Shown here: positions 1-8,441 of the stretch, piece by piece
Position numbering within the stretch: position 1 is the first letter of the stretch
Layout: every line of letters begins with the position of its first letter
Source of the DNA: Flavobacteriales bacterium
GTDB lineage: Bacteria; Bacteroidota; Bacteroidia; Flavobacteriales_C; GCA-002722245
NCBI GenBank assembly: GCA_023251095.1
Contig: JAHEZL010000016.1
Span: forward strand, 46,605-110,604
Reading direction: 5' to 3'
Length of the DNA: 64,000 bases
The notes under the pieces: model-generated
What the model saw: only the letters and a program-made list of their open reading frames with translations
The model's database searches: none
Told to the model about the DNA's origin: nothing
Position numbers and translations under genes: made by a program

Positions 1-114
1 TACCCACTGTCGGTTTGAAACAGTATTCCAATCACAAATAAGCGAATCCGTCGTTGCAAAAAGAGACGGAATCCCTATAAATATTGTAAAAACAAATACT
101 TTTAAAACACGCAT
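1..114 (-). CDS. 5' fragment of an exported protein of unknown function
   Basis: An open frame on the minus strand starts with ATG at 112–114 and runs off the left edge of the window, giving 38 residues. The first 20 or so residues form a typical signal peptide: MRVLK, then a hydrophobic core (VFVFTIFIGIP), then a cleavage-like SLFA site. The mature part that is visible (TTDSLICDWNTVSN) is too short to identify. It is divergent from the moxR/bat operon and shares a 121-bp intergenic region with it. I see the signal peptide directly; its status as a real gene is an inference from the clean N-terminus and its position. Confidence 0.6.
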   Translation of the reverse strand, partial: MRVLKVFVFTIFIGIPSLFATTDSLICDWNTVSNRQWV

Positions 115-177
115 TAAATCTGTATTTTCGGAGCAAAACAAGGTTAATGATTTTTTAACAACAATTAAAATTCTCAC

Positions 178-209
178 TTGTTTTTAATTATTCATTTTTT
201 TTATTTTTG
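178..209 (+). promoter_or_regulatory. Bacteroidota-type promoter of the moxR/bat operon
   Basis: A TTG (178–180) is followed after 21 nt by TATTTTTG (202–209), a full match to the Bacteroidota −7 consensus TAnnTTTG. Transcription would start near 213, leaving a leader of about 23 nt before the moxR ATG at 236. No Shine-Dalgarno sequence is visible, which is usual in this phylum. Confidence 0.6.
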
Positions 210-235
210 GAACGAGTCCAAAAAATCAACACATT

Positions 236-1243
236 ATGGAAACAACACAAAGCGAAAGCATCGATATCAGCGCCTTAAACGAAAGAATTCATCAGGAAAG
301 CGCCTTCGTTGAGGTCATTAAAATGGAAATGAACAAGGTGATCGTGGGCCAGAAACACATGGTCGACAGTTTGATGATAGGCCTACTCTCCAACGGACAC
401 ATTCTTTTGGAAGGTATGCCGGGATTAGCAAAAACACTGGCCATCAACACCCTCGCCACTATCATCTCCGCCGATTTTAAAAGAATACAATTCACTCCCG
501 ATTTATTGCCTGCGGATTTAGTGGGCACCATGATTTACAATCAGAAAAAAGAAGAATTTACGGTGAAGAGAGGTCCGGTTTTCGCCAACCTCGTCCTCGC
601 CGATGAGATCAACCGTTCTCCGGCCAAAGTGCAAAGTGCCTTGCTGGAAGCAATGCAAGAACGACAAGTAACCATCGGTTCCGAAACGTTCAAACTCCCC
701 GATCCTTTTTTGGTTTTGGCTACTCAAAATCCTATTGAACAGGAAGGAACCTATCCTTTGCCGGAAGCGCAAATCGACCGCTTCATGCTCAAAGTGATTT
801 TAAAATATCCTGCGAAAGCAGAAGAACAAAAAATCATCCGTCAGAACTTACTCAAGGATTTTCCGCAGGCCATGACTAAATTAAATTGCGCACAAATTAT
901 TTCTGCGCGCAATGTGGTGAAGGATGTTTACATGGACGAAAAAATTGAGAAATATATAGTTGATATTGTTTTTGCATCCAGAGAACCGGCTGCTTACGGA
1001 TTGAAACAATTCCAAAGCATGATTGATTTTGGAGGTTCGCCGCGTGCGAGCATCAACCTTGCGAAAGCCGCCAAAGCACACGCCTTCCTGCAACGCAGAG
1101 GCTATGTGATCCCTGAAGATGTACGCGGCGTTTGCTTTGATGTAATGCGCCACCGTATCGGTTTAACTTACGAAGCGGAAGCTGAAAACATCACTGCCGA
1201 TCACATCATCACCGAAATTTTAAACAAGGTAGAAGTTCCATAA
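236..1243 (+). CDS. moxR: MoxR-family AAA+ ATPase, first gene of the bat operon
   Basis: 335 aa, the usual length for a MoxR ATPase. Walker A is GMPGLAKT (about residues 60–67), Walker B LVLADE (119–124), and sensor 1 is in ATQNP (162–166) followed by EQEGTYPLPEAQIDRF. MoxR proteins are cytoplasmic hexameric ATPases thought to work as chaperones that insert metals or assemble von Willebrand factor A (VWA) partner proteins. The gene opens an operon with a DUF58 protein and two VWA proteins, the typical partners. The ATG at 236 sits 23 nt after the predicted transcription start. A paralog lies at 19011–19976. Family assignment is secure; the specific client is unknown. Confidence 0.95.
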   Translation: METTQSESIDISALNERIHQESAFVEVIKMEMNKVIVGQKHMVDSLMIGLLSNGHILLEGMPGLAKTLAINTLATIISADFKRIQFTPDLLPADLVGTMIYNQKKEEFTVKRGPVFANLVLADEINRSPAKVQSALLEAMQERQVTIGSETFKLPDPFLVLATQNPIEQEGTYPLPEAQIDRFMLKVILKYPAKAEEQKIIRQNLLKDFPQAMTKLNCAQIISARNVVKDVYMDEKIEKYIVDIVFASREPAAYGLKQFQSMIDFGGSPRASINLAKAAKAHAFLQRRGYVIPEDVRGVCFDVMRHRIGLTYEAEAENITADHIITEILNKVEVP

Positions 1244-1257
1244 CATTTCGAAATCCT

Positions 1258-2127
1258 ATGGATAGCAAGGAACTATTACAGAAAGTCCGACAAATTGAAA
1301 TTAAAACGCGAGGACTCTCCGCCCAGCTTTTTTCGGGAGAGTACCATTCTGCGTTTAAGGGCAAGGGCATGACGTTTAGTGAAGTGCGCGATTACTCACA
1401 TGGCGACGACATTCGCAATATCGACTGGAACGTTACCGCACGATTCAATGAACCTTTCGTTAAAGTTTTTGAAGAAGAAAGAGAACTCTGCGTAATGCTT
1501 TTAATTGATGTGAGCGCTTCCGGAATTTTCGGTTCAAACACCCAACTTAAAAAACATTTCATTGCTGAAATTGCTGCAGTACTGGCTTTTTCAAGTTCAC
1601 TCAACAACGATAAAATTGGTGTAATTCTTTTTTCTGATAAAGTAGAAAAATTCATTCCGCCTAAAAAAGGGAAGAAGCATGTGTTGCGCATCATTCGCGA
1701 CTTGCTGGAATTCACTCCCGAAAATAAAGCCACCAACATTTCGGTGGGATTACGCTATTTAGCCAATGTCATCAAGAAAAAAAGCACTGTGTTTTTGATC
1801 TCCGATTTCATCGACAATAATTTTTCTGATGCCATAAAAATCGCCAACAAAAAACACGATGTAATTGGCTTACGTATTTTTGATCCAAAGGAAAAAGAAT
1901 TGCCTTCGGTAGGTTTGGTGAAGCTTTCCGACAATGAGTCGGGAAAAGAAATGTGGATCAATACTTCCAGTTCAAAAACAAAAGAAGCACATAAAAAATG
2001 GTGGCTCAAACAGGAAGCCGAACTGAATTCCATTTTCATAAAAAGTGGAATCGACTTCGTGAGTTTAAATATCGATCATCCTTATATTCGGCCTTTAATG
2101 GGCTTATTTAAAAAACGCGGTGCCTGA
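1258..2127 (+). CDS. DUF58 protein (VWA-like MoxR partner)
   Basis: 289 aa. The DUF58 signature is clear around residues 38–62 (GMTFSEVRDYSHGDDIRNIDW). Just after it comes a VWA-like strand with a metal-site motif DVSAS (84–88). No signal peptide or membrane segment is visible, so the protein is probably cytoplasmic. It follows moxR by 14 nt and its TGA overlaps the ATG of the next gene by one base (TGATG at 2125–2129), so translation is probably coupled. In Bacteroidota this gene normally stands between moxR and batA. Its molecular role is not established; by position it is a MoxR client or adaptor. Confidence 0.9.
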   Translation: MDSKELLQKVRQIEIKTRGLSAQLFSGEYHSAFKGKGMTFSEVRDYSHGDDIRNIDWNVTARFNEPFVKVFEEERELCVMLLIDVSASGIFGSNTQLKKHFIAEIAAVLAFSSSLNNDKIGVILFSDKVEKFIPPKKGKKHVLRIIRDLLEFTPENKATNISVGLRYLANVIKKKSTVFLISDFIDNNFSDAIKIANKKHDVIGLRIFDPKEKELPSVGLVKLSDNESGKEMWINTSSSKTKEAHKKWWLKQEAELNSIFIKSGIDFVSLNIDHPYIRPLMGLFKKRGA

Positions 2128-3023
2128 TGAGAAAAATAATTTTCATACTAGCACTACTCTTTTCGGCCAATATTCACGCCGCCGACAGCACCTTTACTTT
2201 TGTACCGAAAGGAAAAACTTTTTTAATCGGCGATCAGTTTGAAATTAAAGCAACGCTCTTTCTTCCGATGAAAAGCACTGCCGTATGGCCTGTTTTCAAT
2301 GACACCATTACTTCCAAACTGGAAATTATTTCTACTTCTAAAAAAGATACTTTAATAAAAAACAATGTCCGAACTGTTTCACAAAAAATTGTGGTGACCT
2401 GTTTCGATACAGGATACATTGCGATTCCTTCCATTGAAATTAAAGATGTGCAAGGAAAAATCATTGCAAAAAGTCAGGCACAATGGATAGAAATCAAAGC
2501 CTTGCCTCTAAAAGGAGATGAAATAAAACCCATCAAAGAACCTTTGGATACCCCTTTCATCTGGGCCGAAATTAAAGAAGAACTGATTTACGGAAGCATT
2601 GCACTTTTGCTTTTAATCGCACTGGGAATTTTCCTTTGGTGGTACTTCAAAAAACGAAAAAAACCTGAAGTGAAAATTGTTGTTCCTCAAATTAGTGCGA
2701 AAGATGCCGCTCTGCAAAAACTGCAGGAACTGGAAAACAAAAAATTATGGCAGCAGGGACAAAACAAAAATTACCAATCGGAACTCAGCACCATTCTTCG
2801 TGAATTTCTTGAAAACAAATTCGCTGTGATTGCGCTTGAACTTACCACTCATGAAATTATGCAACAGCTGAGCAGAACGCCTATTTCCCTGAACGAAAGA
2901 GAAAAACTACAACGCATTTTACAAATTGCCGACATGACCAAATTTGCAAAAGCAGAACCTACAGCCATTGAAAATGAACTGTGTTTGAGTTTGAGCAAAG
3001 AATTTATTCAAACCTGCGGATAA
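2127..3023 (+). CDS. BatD-like exported single-pass membrane protein
   Basis: 298 aa. A signal peptide (residues 1–18, ending NIHA) precedes a periplasmic beta-rich domain of about 130 residues. One membrane helix follows (about 153–173, LIYGSIALLLLIALGIFLWW), then a basic stop-transfer patch (KKRKK) and a cytoplasmic helical domain of about 120 residues. This topology is a short version of BatD, and the gene occupies the slot between the DUF58 gene and batA seen in many Bacteroidota. It overlaps the previous gene by one base and its TAA overlaps the batA ATG (TAATG at 3021–3025). The name BatD-like rests on topology and context, not on a specific motif. Confidence 0.75.
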   Translation: MRKIIFILALLFSANIHAADSTFTFVPKGKTFLIGDQFEIKATLFLPMKSTAVWPVFNDTITSKLEIISTSKKDTLIKNNVRTVSQKIVVTCFDTGYIAIPSIEIKDVQGKIIAKSQAQWIEIKALPLKGDEIKPIKEPLDTPFIWAEIKEELIYGSIALLLLIALGIFLWWYFKKRKKPEVKIVVPQISAKDAALQKLQELENKKLWQQGQNKNYQSELSTILREFLENKFAVIALELTTHEIMQQLSRTPISLNEREKLQRILQIADMTKFAKAEPTAIENELCLSLSKEFIQTCG

Positions 3024-4072
3024 TGAATTTCGATCATACATATCACCTCTTCACCGAAACATTTGAAAAAATGTTTGATTGGGATATTTATGCCGAACCA
3101 CGCGCTTTCTGGCTGCTTTTACTAATCCCTGTTTTGAGTATCTGGTATATTATTAAGCAAAAATATTTTCAGTCGACACTGCATTTTTCTTCTTTAAGTC
3201 CCTTTGAAAAATTACCCGCTTCTCCCCTCACCTATTTAAAACATTTGCCTTTTGTTTTGCAAATGCTGGCGATAGGATTTGTTGTTTTCGCGCTGGCCCG
3301 TCCGCAAGCCAGCCTCAGTTGGGAAGAAGAAAAAAATGAAGGAATTGACATTGTGATCTCTCTGGATATTTCAACCAGTATGCTGGCGCGCGATTTAAAA
3401 CCCGATCGACTGGAAGCATCTAAATCTATCGCCAAAGAATTTATTGCAGGAAGAAAAAATGACCGACTGGGCTTAGTGATCTACGGATCTGAAAGTTTTA
3501 CGCAATGTCCGCTCACCATTGACCACACCCGACTCATTCAGCTTTTTGACGATATTCATTGCGGCATGATTGAAGGGGGAACTGCCATTGGAATGGGATT
3601 GGCCACATCTGTCAACCGACTCAAAGAAAGCAAAGCGCTCAGCAGAGTAATTATTTTACTCACCGACGGAGAAAACAATGCCGGAGAAATTGATCCAAAA
3701 ACAGCCGCTGAACTGGCGCACACCTTCGGCATCAAAGTATACACCATTGGCGTTGGCACAAAAGGAACTGCTCTTTCTCCGGTTGCACAAGACATGATGG
3801 GCAATTTAATCTACCGAGAAGTACCCGTAAACATTGATGAAGAAACACTTACCAACATTGCGCAAATCACAGGCGGAAAATATTTCCGCGCAACGAGCAA
3901 CAAAAAATTAAAAGAGATTTATGCAGAAATCGACCGACTGGAAAAAACGGAAATCGCTTCTTTGAAATACTACAAAAAAAATGAATTGTTTATGCCTTTC
4001 GCGGCATGCGGACTCTTTTTGCTTTTAATCGCTGCTCCTTTAAACTGGTTTTTATTCAGGAAACTGCCATGA
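3023..4072 (+). CDS. batA: BatA, VWA-domain membrane protein
   Basis: 349 aa from the ATG at 3023, which overlaps the upstream stop (TAATG). A longer frame opens at 2981 but would extend into the previous gene. Two N-terminal membrane helices (about 28–44 and 74–92) are followed by a VWA domain with a complete metal-ion-dependent adhesion site: DISTS (115–119), a Thr in EGGTAIG, and Asp in LLTDGEN. A third helix lies at the C-terminus. Bat proteins are inner-membrane proteins named for Bacteroides aerotolerance; with BatB this one probably forms a VWA pair assembled by MoxR. The gene ends in an ATGA overlap with batB. Confidence 0.9.
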   Translation: MNFDHTYHLFTETFEKMFDWDIYAEPRAFWLLLLIPVLSIWYIIKQKYFQSTLHFSSLSPFEKLPASPLTYLKHLPFVLQMLAIGFVVFALARPQASLSWEEEKNEGIDIVISLDISTSMLARDLKPDRLEASKSIAKEFIAGRKNDRLGLVIYGSESFTQCPLTIDHTRLIQLFDDIHCGMIEGGTAIGMGLATSVNRLKESKALSRVIILLTDGENNAGEIDPKTAAELAHTFGIKVYTIGVGTKGTALSPVAQDMMGNLIYREVPVNIDEETLTNIAQITGGKYFRATSNKKLKEIYAEIDRLEKTEIASLKYYKKNELFMPFAACGLFLLLIAAPLNWFLFRKLP

Positions 4073-5121
4073 TGAACGGAACTTACATATTATCTGCAGT
4101 CATTGATATTGGCCGCGTCCAGTACCCTTTCTTTCTATACACACTGTGGCTGGTGCCTCTTTTTATTATTTTATTTATTGTTTACAAAATCAGAAAAAAT
4201 AAAGCTCTTGAAAAACTGGTTTCAAAAAAATTACAAAACCTTATTGTTCCCGATCAGGCGAAATACAAACCGGGAATTAAATTTTTCTGTTTCATGATCG
4301 GCATCACTCTCCTCATTATCGCTTGCGCCAATTTACAAACAGGAGGGAAAAAAGTAGAATCCACCACTTCGGGCATCGACATTATGTTGTGTTTAGATGT
4401 ATCGAACAGTATGAATGCGCAGGATATTCAGCCCAACCGACTCGATCGCGCGAAACTATACATCTCTTCTTTAATTGAACAACTGGGTTCCGATCGCGTG
4501 GGCATTATTGTTTTTGCCGGAGATGCTTTTGTTCAATTGCCGCTTACAACAGATCATGCCGCAGCCAAAATGTTTTTAAATACCATCAACACCGATTTGA
4601 TGCCTGTGCAGGGTACTGCCATCGGGCGCGCGATTGAACTGTCCATGGAATCTTTCCCGAAAGAAAGCAAGCGCAACCAATCCATTGTGGTGATTACCGA
4701 TGGTGAAAACCACGAAGATAATGCCGAAGAAGCAGCGAAAACCGCAAAAGATAAAAACATAAAAATTTATACCGTCGGAATGGGCTCTGATAAAGGTGCG
4801 CCGATTCCGATTCTTCAAAACGGACAAATCACCGGATACAGAAAAGATGCCGAGGGAAAAACAGTGACCACGCGCCTGAACGAACAAATGCTTTTTGATC
4901 TCGCAGCAATCGGCGGCGGAAAATATTTCAACGCTTACAGCACCTCCGAAGATTTATGTAAAGAATTGAACGGCATTAAAAAAAGTGAATCGCGATCGGT
5001 TGAATACACCGATTACGACGATCATTTCCAGGAATTTTTATTGCTTGGATTAATCTTTATTGTAATTGCACTTTCCCTGCCCGATAAAAAATGGAAGTGG
5101 TTGCGTCAGTTAAATTTTTAG
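4069..5121 (+). CDS. batB: BatB, VWA-domain membrane protein
   Basis: 350 aa using the ATG at 4069, which overlaps the batA stop as ATGA. The upstream in-frame start at 4006 lies inside batA and is unlikely. Two membrane helices (about 22–40 and 70–88), a VWA domain with DVSNS (110–114), QGTAIG and VITDGEN, and a C-terminal helix mirror BatA, so batA and batB are old duplicates. The metal-binding residues are intact. The gene lies 4 nt upstream of batC. Its partner proteins and function are inferred from the conserved operon. Confidence 0.9.
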   Translation: MMNGTYILSAVIDIGRVQYPFFLYTLWLVPLFIILFIVYKIRKNKALEKLVSKKLQNLIVPDQAKYKPGIKFFCFMIGITLLIIACANLQTGGKKVESTTSGIDIMLCLDVSNSMNAQDIQPNRLDRAKLYISSLIEQLGSDRVGIIVFAGDAFVQLPLTTDHAAAKMFLNTINTDLMPVQGTAIGRAIELSMESFPKESKRNQSIVVITDGENHEDNAEEAAKTAKDKNIKIYTVGMGSDKGAPIPILQNGQITGYRKDAEGKTVTTRLNEQMLFDLAAIGGGKYFNAYSTSEDLCKELNGIKKSESRSVEYTDYDDHFQEFLLLGLIFIVIALSLPDKKWKWLRQLNF

Positions 5122-5125
5122 TGAA

Positions 5126-5863
5126 ATGAAGTATTTGATTACCATAATTTTATTTTGCTGCTCACTGGTGATGGTGGGACAAAAAGAACGTTCCTTCATT
5201 CGGGAGGGCATCGCTCTTTACAAAGAAGGAAAATATGCCGAGGCCAATAAAAAATACGATGAGGCGCTTAAAATAAATCCTACTTCCGTTGAAGCCAAAT
5301 TCAACAAAGCCGACGCCTTATATCAATTGAAAAAATATGAAGACGCGCAAAAATTATATCAGCAGGTTGCCGATCTTTCTGCCGACAAAAACATTAAAGC
5401 CAAAGCCTACCACAACATGGGCAACACTTTTTTGAAAACCGAAAAATACCAGGAAAGCGTTGATGCTTATAAAAAATCGCTGCGACTGAATCCGAACGAC
5501 AAAGACACTAAATACAATTTATCTTATGCGAAGAATAAACTGAAACAGCAAAACGATAAAAACAAAAACGATCAGAATAAAAACGATAAAAACAAAGACG
5601 ACAAAAATCAAAACAAGGACAATAAACCGGGCGACGACAAAAAGAAAAACGAAGAACAAAACAAAAAAGAAAACGAAGGGAAAGATGGTGATCCAAAGAA
5701 ACAAGAAGATCAAAAAAAGACACAGCCTCAAAAAGCAAAAATATCAAAAGAGCAAGCCGATCAGATTTTAAAATCTCTGGAAGGCGAAGAAAAAAAATTA
5801 CAGCAAAGATTACTTTTGCAAAAAACAAAAGTGAAAAAACATAAAGTTGATAAAGACTGGTAA
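5126..5863 (+). CDS. batC: BatC, exported TPR protein with charged linker
   Basis: 245 aa. A signal peptide (about 1–18, ending VMVGQ) is followed by tetratricopeptide repeats (about 23–130), visible as repeated pairs such as EGIALYKEGKYAEANKKYDE and HNMGNTFLKTEKYQESVDAY. Residues about 137–203 form a low-complexity linker almost entirely of Lys, Asn, Asp, Glu and Gln. A short C-terminal segment is rich in Lys and predicted helical. TPR domains mediate protein contacts, so BatC probably scaffolds the BatA/BatB complex on the periplasmic side. batD follows after one base. Confidence 0.85.
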   Translation: MKYLITIILFCCSLVMVGQKERSFIREGIALYKEGKYAEANKKYDEALKINPTSVEAKFNKADALYQLKKYEDAQKLYQQVADLSADKNIKAKAYHNMGNTFLKTEKYQESVDAYKKSLRLNPNDKDTKYNLSYAKNKLKQQNDKNKNDQNKNDKNKDDKNQNKDNKPGDDKKKNEEQNKKENEGKDGDPKKQEDQKKTQPQKAKISKEQADQILKSLEGEEKKLQQRLLLQKTKVKKHKVDKDW

Positions 5864-5864
5864 C

Positions 5865-7580
5865 ATGCGCTACACCATACTCATAGCATTTTTATTATTC
5901 GGAGGGATTTCCTTTGGTCAGCAAATCACCATTAAGGCCGAAAGCAACAACAGCACTCCTGAAGTGGGAGATAATTTTCAAATCAACTACATTATTGAAT
6001 CGCCAACAAATCTGGGAAACTCTAAACTCATCCCAAAATCGGTGAGCGGATTAAAATACCTCAACGATGGAAAAAGCACAGGTAGTTCGGTAAGCATTAT
6101 CAATGGAAAATACACTGCCAGCTACACTTTAAATTACGCTGTAGCTTACCTTGCCGAAAAAGCAGGCGAATACATTATTCCTCCTCTGGAAATAGCTGTG
6201 GACGGAAAAACCTATCGCTCCAATTCGGTTAAAATTGTGGTGAGCGCAGTGGATCAAAATAAAATAGTGCGCTCCGAACAATACTACCTCGACATTGCCT
6301 TAAACAAAAAAAGCGTTTATGTAGGAGAACCGCTTACTTACACTTTGAAATACTATTCGCAGTTCAACATCAACAATCTGCGAATCAACGCTGATCCTGA
6401 ATTCAAAGGTTTTTACAAAAAGGATCTTACGATTAACAATCAGTCCTCTGTAAAAAATATCAATGGAAAACAGCATGTGGTGGGCACCTACAAACAAGCC
6501 CTATTAATTCCGCTGGAGGCCGGAAATCATGTTATTCCTAAATTAACCGGGACTATTAGTTTGATTTCTCAGGGCTATGGATTTTTTCAGCAAACGGAAG
6601 AGAAAAAAATATATTCCAATTCGGTTACCATCAACGTAAAACCCTTTCCCGAAAACGGCAAACCTGCTTCCTTTAGCGGTGCGGTGGGATCTTTTTCCAT
6701 CTCGGGGAAAGTGGATAAAAACCACGTAAAAACCAACGATGCCATTTCTTACAAAGTGACGATTAAAGGAAGTGGGAATTTAAAAATGACCGAATTGCCA
6801 AAAATTGCCTTCCCCGAAGATTTTGAAGTATACGATCCTAAAATCACAGAAAACATTACTGCCGATGCTTCGGGAATGTCGGGACAAAAAACTTATGAAT
6901 ACATTCTTATTCCAAAACACGCCGGACAAAGCACCATCCCTTCCCTTGAATTTTCTTTTTTCAATCCTGCAAACCAGTCCTATCAAAAAATAAAAACGGA
7001 GGAAACCATTATCACCGTTGATCAGGGTGATGGCTCAACAACCGCTGTGGTGAGCAAGGAAGATCTGAAGTTTGCAAAAAAAGACATTCATTATTTTTCT
7101 GTTGATACCAACAATCTCGAGCAAGGCGAAAAAGAACCTTTCCTTTTCTCCCCTTTGTTCTGGATACTTTTAATTCTTCCTCAGGCAGCAACTTTAACCT
7201 TTATCATTATTAAGAGAGAAAAGAAATACAGCTCTTCTGAAATCATTTCTTCAAAAAATAAAAACGCCGCCAAGCTCGCAGCAAAAAGATTGAAAGAAGC
7301 CGAAAAACTTTTGCAAAGCACCGATAGCAAAGCTTTTTACGGCGAGGTGTTAAAAGCCATGAACAGTTATTTCTCCGATAAATTCAATATTCCGCAAGTC
7401 AACCTGAATAAGGAAATCATCATTGAAGAATTGCAGAAAAAAGGCGTTTCTGAAAACGACATCAAAGCCACCATGAGCATTGTTGAAAAATGTGAAATGG
7501 CCCGATATGCGCCTGTAAATGACGCCATCAGCGATGTTTACTCAAAGGCTTTAGAACAAATCACAAAAATTGAATCATGA
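5865..7580 (+). CDS. batD: BatD, large exported membrane protein
   Basis: 571 aa from ATG 5865, placed one base after the batC stop. The alternative start at 5847 would overlap batC and hide the signal peptide. Signal peptide about 1–19 (ending GISFGQ), then a long periplasmic region made of repeated beta-sandwich units (the 'oxygen tolerance' BatD domain), one membrane helix (about 427–450), and a cytoplasmic tail of about 120 residues that is helical and Lys/Glu-rich. Length and topology fit BatD. It ends in an ATGA overlap with batE. No catalytic motif is visible; a structural role in the Bat complex is the usual inference. Confidence 0.88.
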   Translation: MRYTILIAFLLFGGISFGQQITIKAESNNSTPEVGDNFQINYIIESPTNLGNSKLIPKSVSGLKYLNDGKSTGSSVSIINGKYTASYTLNYAVAYLAEKAGEYIIPPLEIAVDGKTYRSNSVKIVVSAVDQNKIVRSEQYYLDIALNKKSVYVGEPLTYTLKYYSQFNINNLRINADPEFKGFYKKDLTINNQSSVKNINGKQHVVGTYKQALLIPLEAGNHVIPKLTGTISLISQGYGFFQQTEEKKIYSNSVTINVKPFPENGKPASFSGAVGSFSISGKVDKNHVKTNDAISYKVTIKGSGNLKMTELPKIAFPEDFEVYDPKITENITADASGMSGQKTYEYILIPKHAGQSTIPSLEFSFFNPANQSYQKIKTEETIITVDQGDGSTTAVVSKEDLKFAKKDIHYFSVDTNNLEQGEKEPFLFSPLFWILLILPQAATLTFIIIKREKKYSSSEIISSKNKNAAKLAAKRLKEAEKLLQSTDSKAFYGEVLKAMNSYFSDKFNIPQVNLNKEIIIEELQKKGVSENDIKATMSIVEKCEMARYAPVNDAISDVYSKALEQITKIES

Positions 7581-8284
7581 AGAAATTACTTTTCATATTA
7601 CTAACTTTCATCTCCTTAGGGTCAATTGCAAATCAACCGGTTAGACCTTTAGTTCCGATGGATTCATCTGATTCCCTTTTGCAAAAAGGGTATTACTCTC
7701 CCGAATTATATGCTGCAACCGGTAACAGCTATTACAAACAAAATAAAATTGGTTTGGCGATTTTATATTATGAACGCGCTTTAAAATTGAGTCCGGACAA
7801 TCAAGACATAAAAGACAATCTGGAACTGGCCAATGCTAAAAAAACCGATAAAGACCTTACAGGCTCCCCTTCATTAAAAAGTTCTTTAAATCAATTGAAC
7901 GCTTTTATCTCTTATGATCAACTCAGTTGGACAGCTATAGTTCTCATGATTTTAGCATCGACTTTAATTATTGCCACCCGCTTCCGCTCTCCCGAAAAAA
8001 GAAAAAAGATGATGTTGTCGGGATTGTTGCTGAACACTTTTGGTGTTGTTTTGATTTTGTTTGCCGGCTACCAAAAACAAAATATTGAAGAGACGAAGGA
8101 GGCCATCATTATCTCTTCATCAGCACAAATTCATAACGAGCCCTCCTCCACTTCGGGGGTGGTAGTCACCCTTCACGAAGGCTCAAAAGTGGTCGTTTCA
8201 AAAAGCGAAGGAGAATGGATGAGGGTAATAATTAATGAAGAATATTCCGGCTGGATTGTAAAATCGTCCGCACAGGAAATTTAA
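7577..8284 (+). CDS. batE: BatE, TPR and SH3-domain membrane protein
   Basis: 235 aa, last gene of the operon. A signal-like N-terminus (about 1–19) is followed by a TPR motif (about 45–90: YAATGNSYYKQNKIGLAILY and onward), two membrane helices (about 115–136 and 144–166) and a bacterial SH3 domain at the C-terminus (about 170–232, ending YSGWIVKSSAQEI). This TPR–TM–TM–SH3 order is typical of BatE. It overlaps batD by 4 nt. No hairpin terminator is evident after it. SH3 domains in this setting often bind peptidoglycan or protein ligands; the actual ligand is unknown. Confidence 0.88.
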   Translation: MKKLLFILLTFISLGSIANQPVRPLVPMDSSDSLLQKGYYSPELYAATGNSYYKQNKIGLAILYYERALKLSPDNQDIKDNLELANAKKTDKDLTGSPSLKSSLNQLNAFISYDQLSWTAIVLMILASTLIIATRFRSPEKRKKMMLSGLLLNTFGVVLILFAGYQKQNIEETKEAIIISSSAQIHNEPSSTSGVVVTLHEGSKVVVSKSEGEWMRVIINEEYSGWIVKSSAQEI

Positions 8285-8441
8285 ATCGTCCCGAAGCCAA
8301 AAAAACGAAATTTTTATTGCACTGATAAAAATTGTCATCGCTTTGAAAATCAACATTATAAACACTGACAAAACACGTAGTTTACGCTGAGACAAACTTT
8401 GATCAGAAAGTATTTATATTTTAGCTCAAAATATTTAAAAT

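Noticed and set aside
3023..5865. Longer frames for batA (from 2981), batB (from 4006) and batD (from 5847)
   Set aside because: Each would overlap the upstream gene by tens of bases. The shorter starts give TAATG or ATGA junctions, or a one-base gap, and expose proper N-terminal signals.
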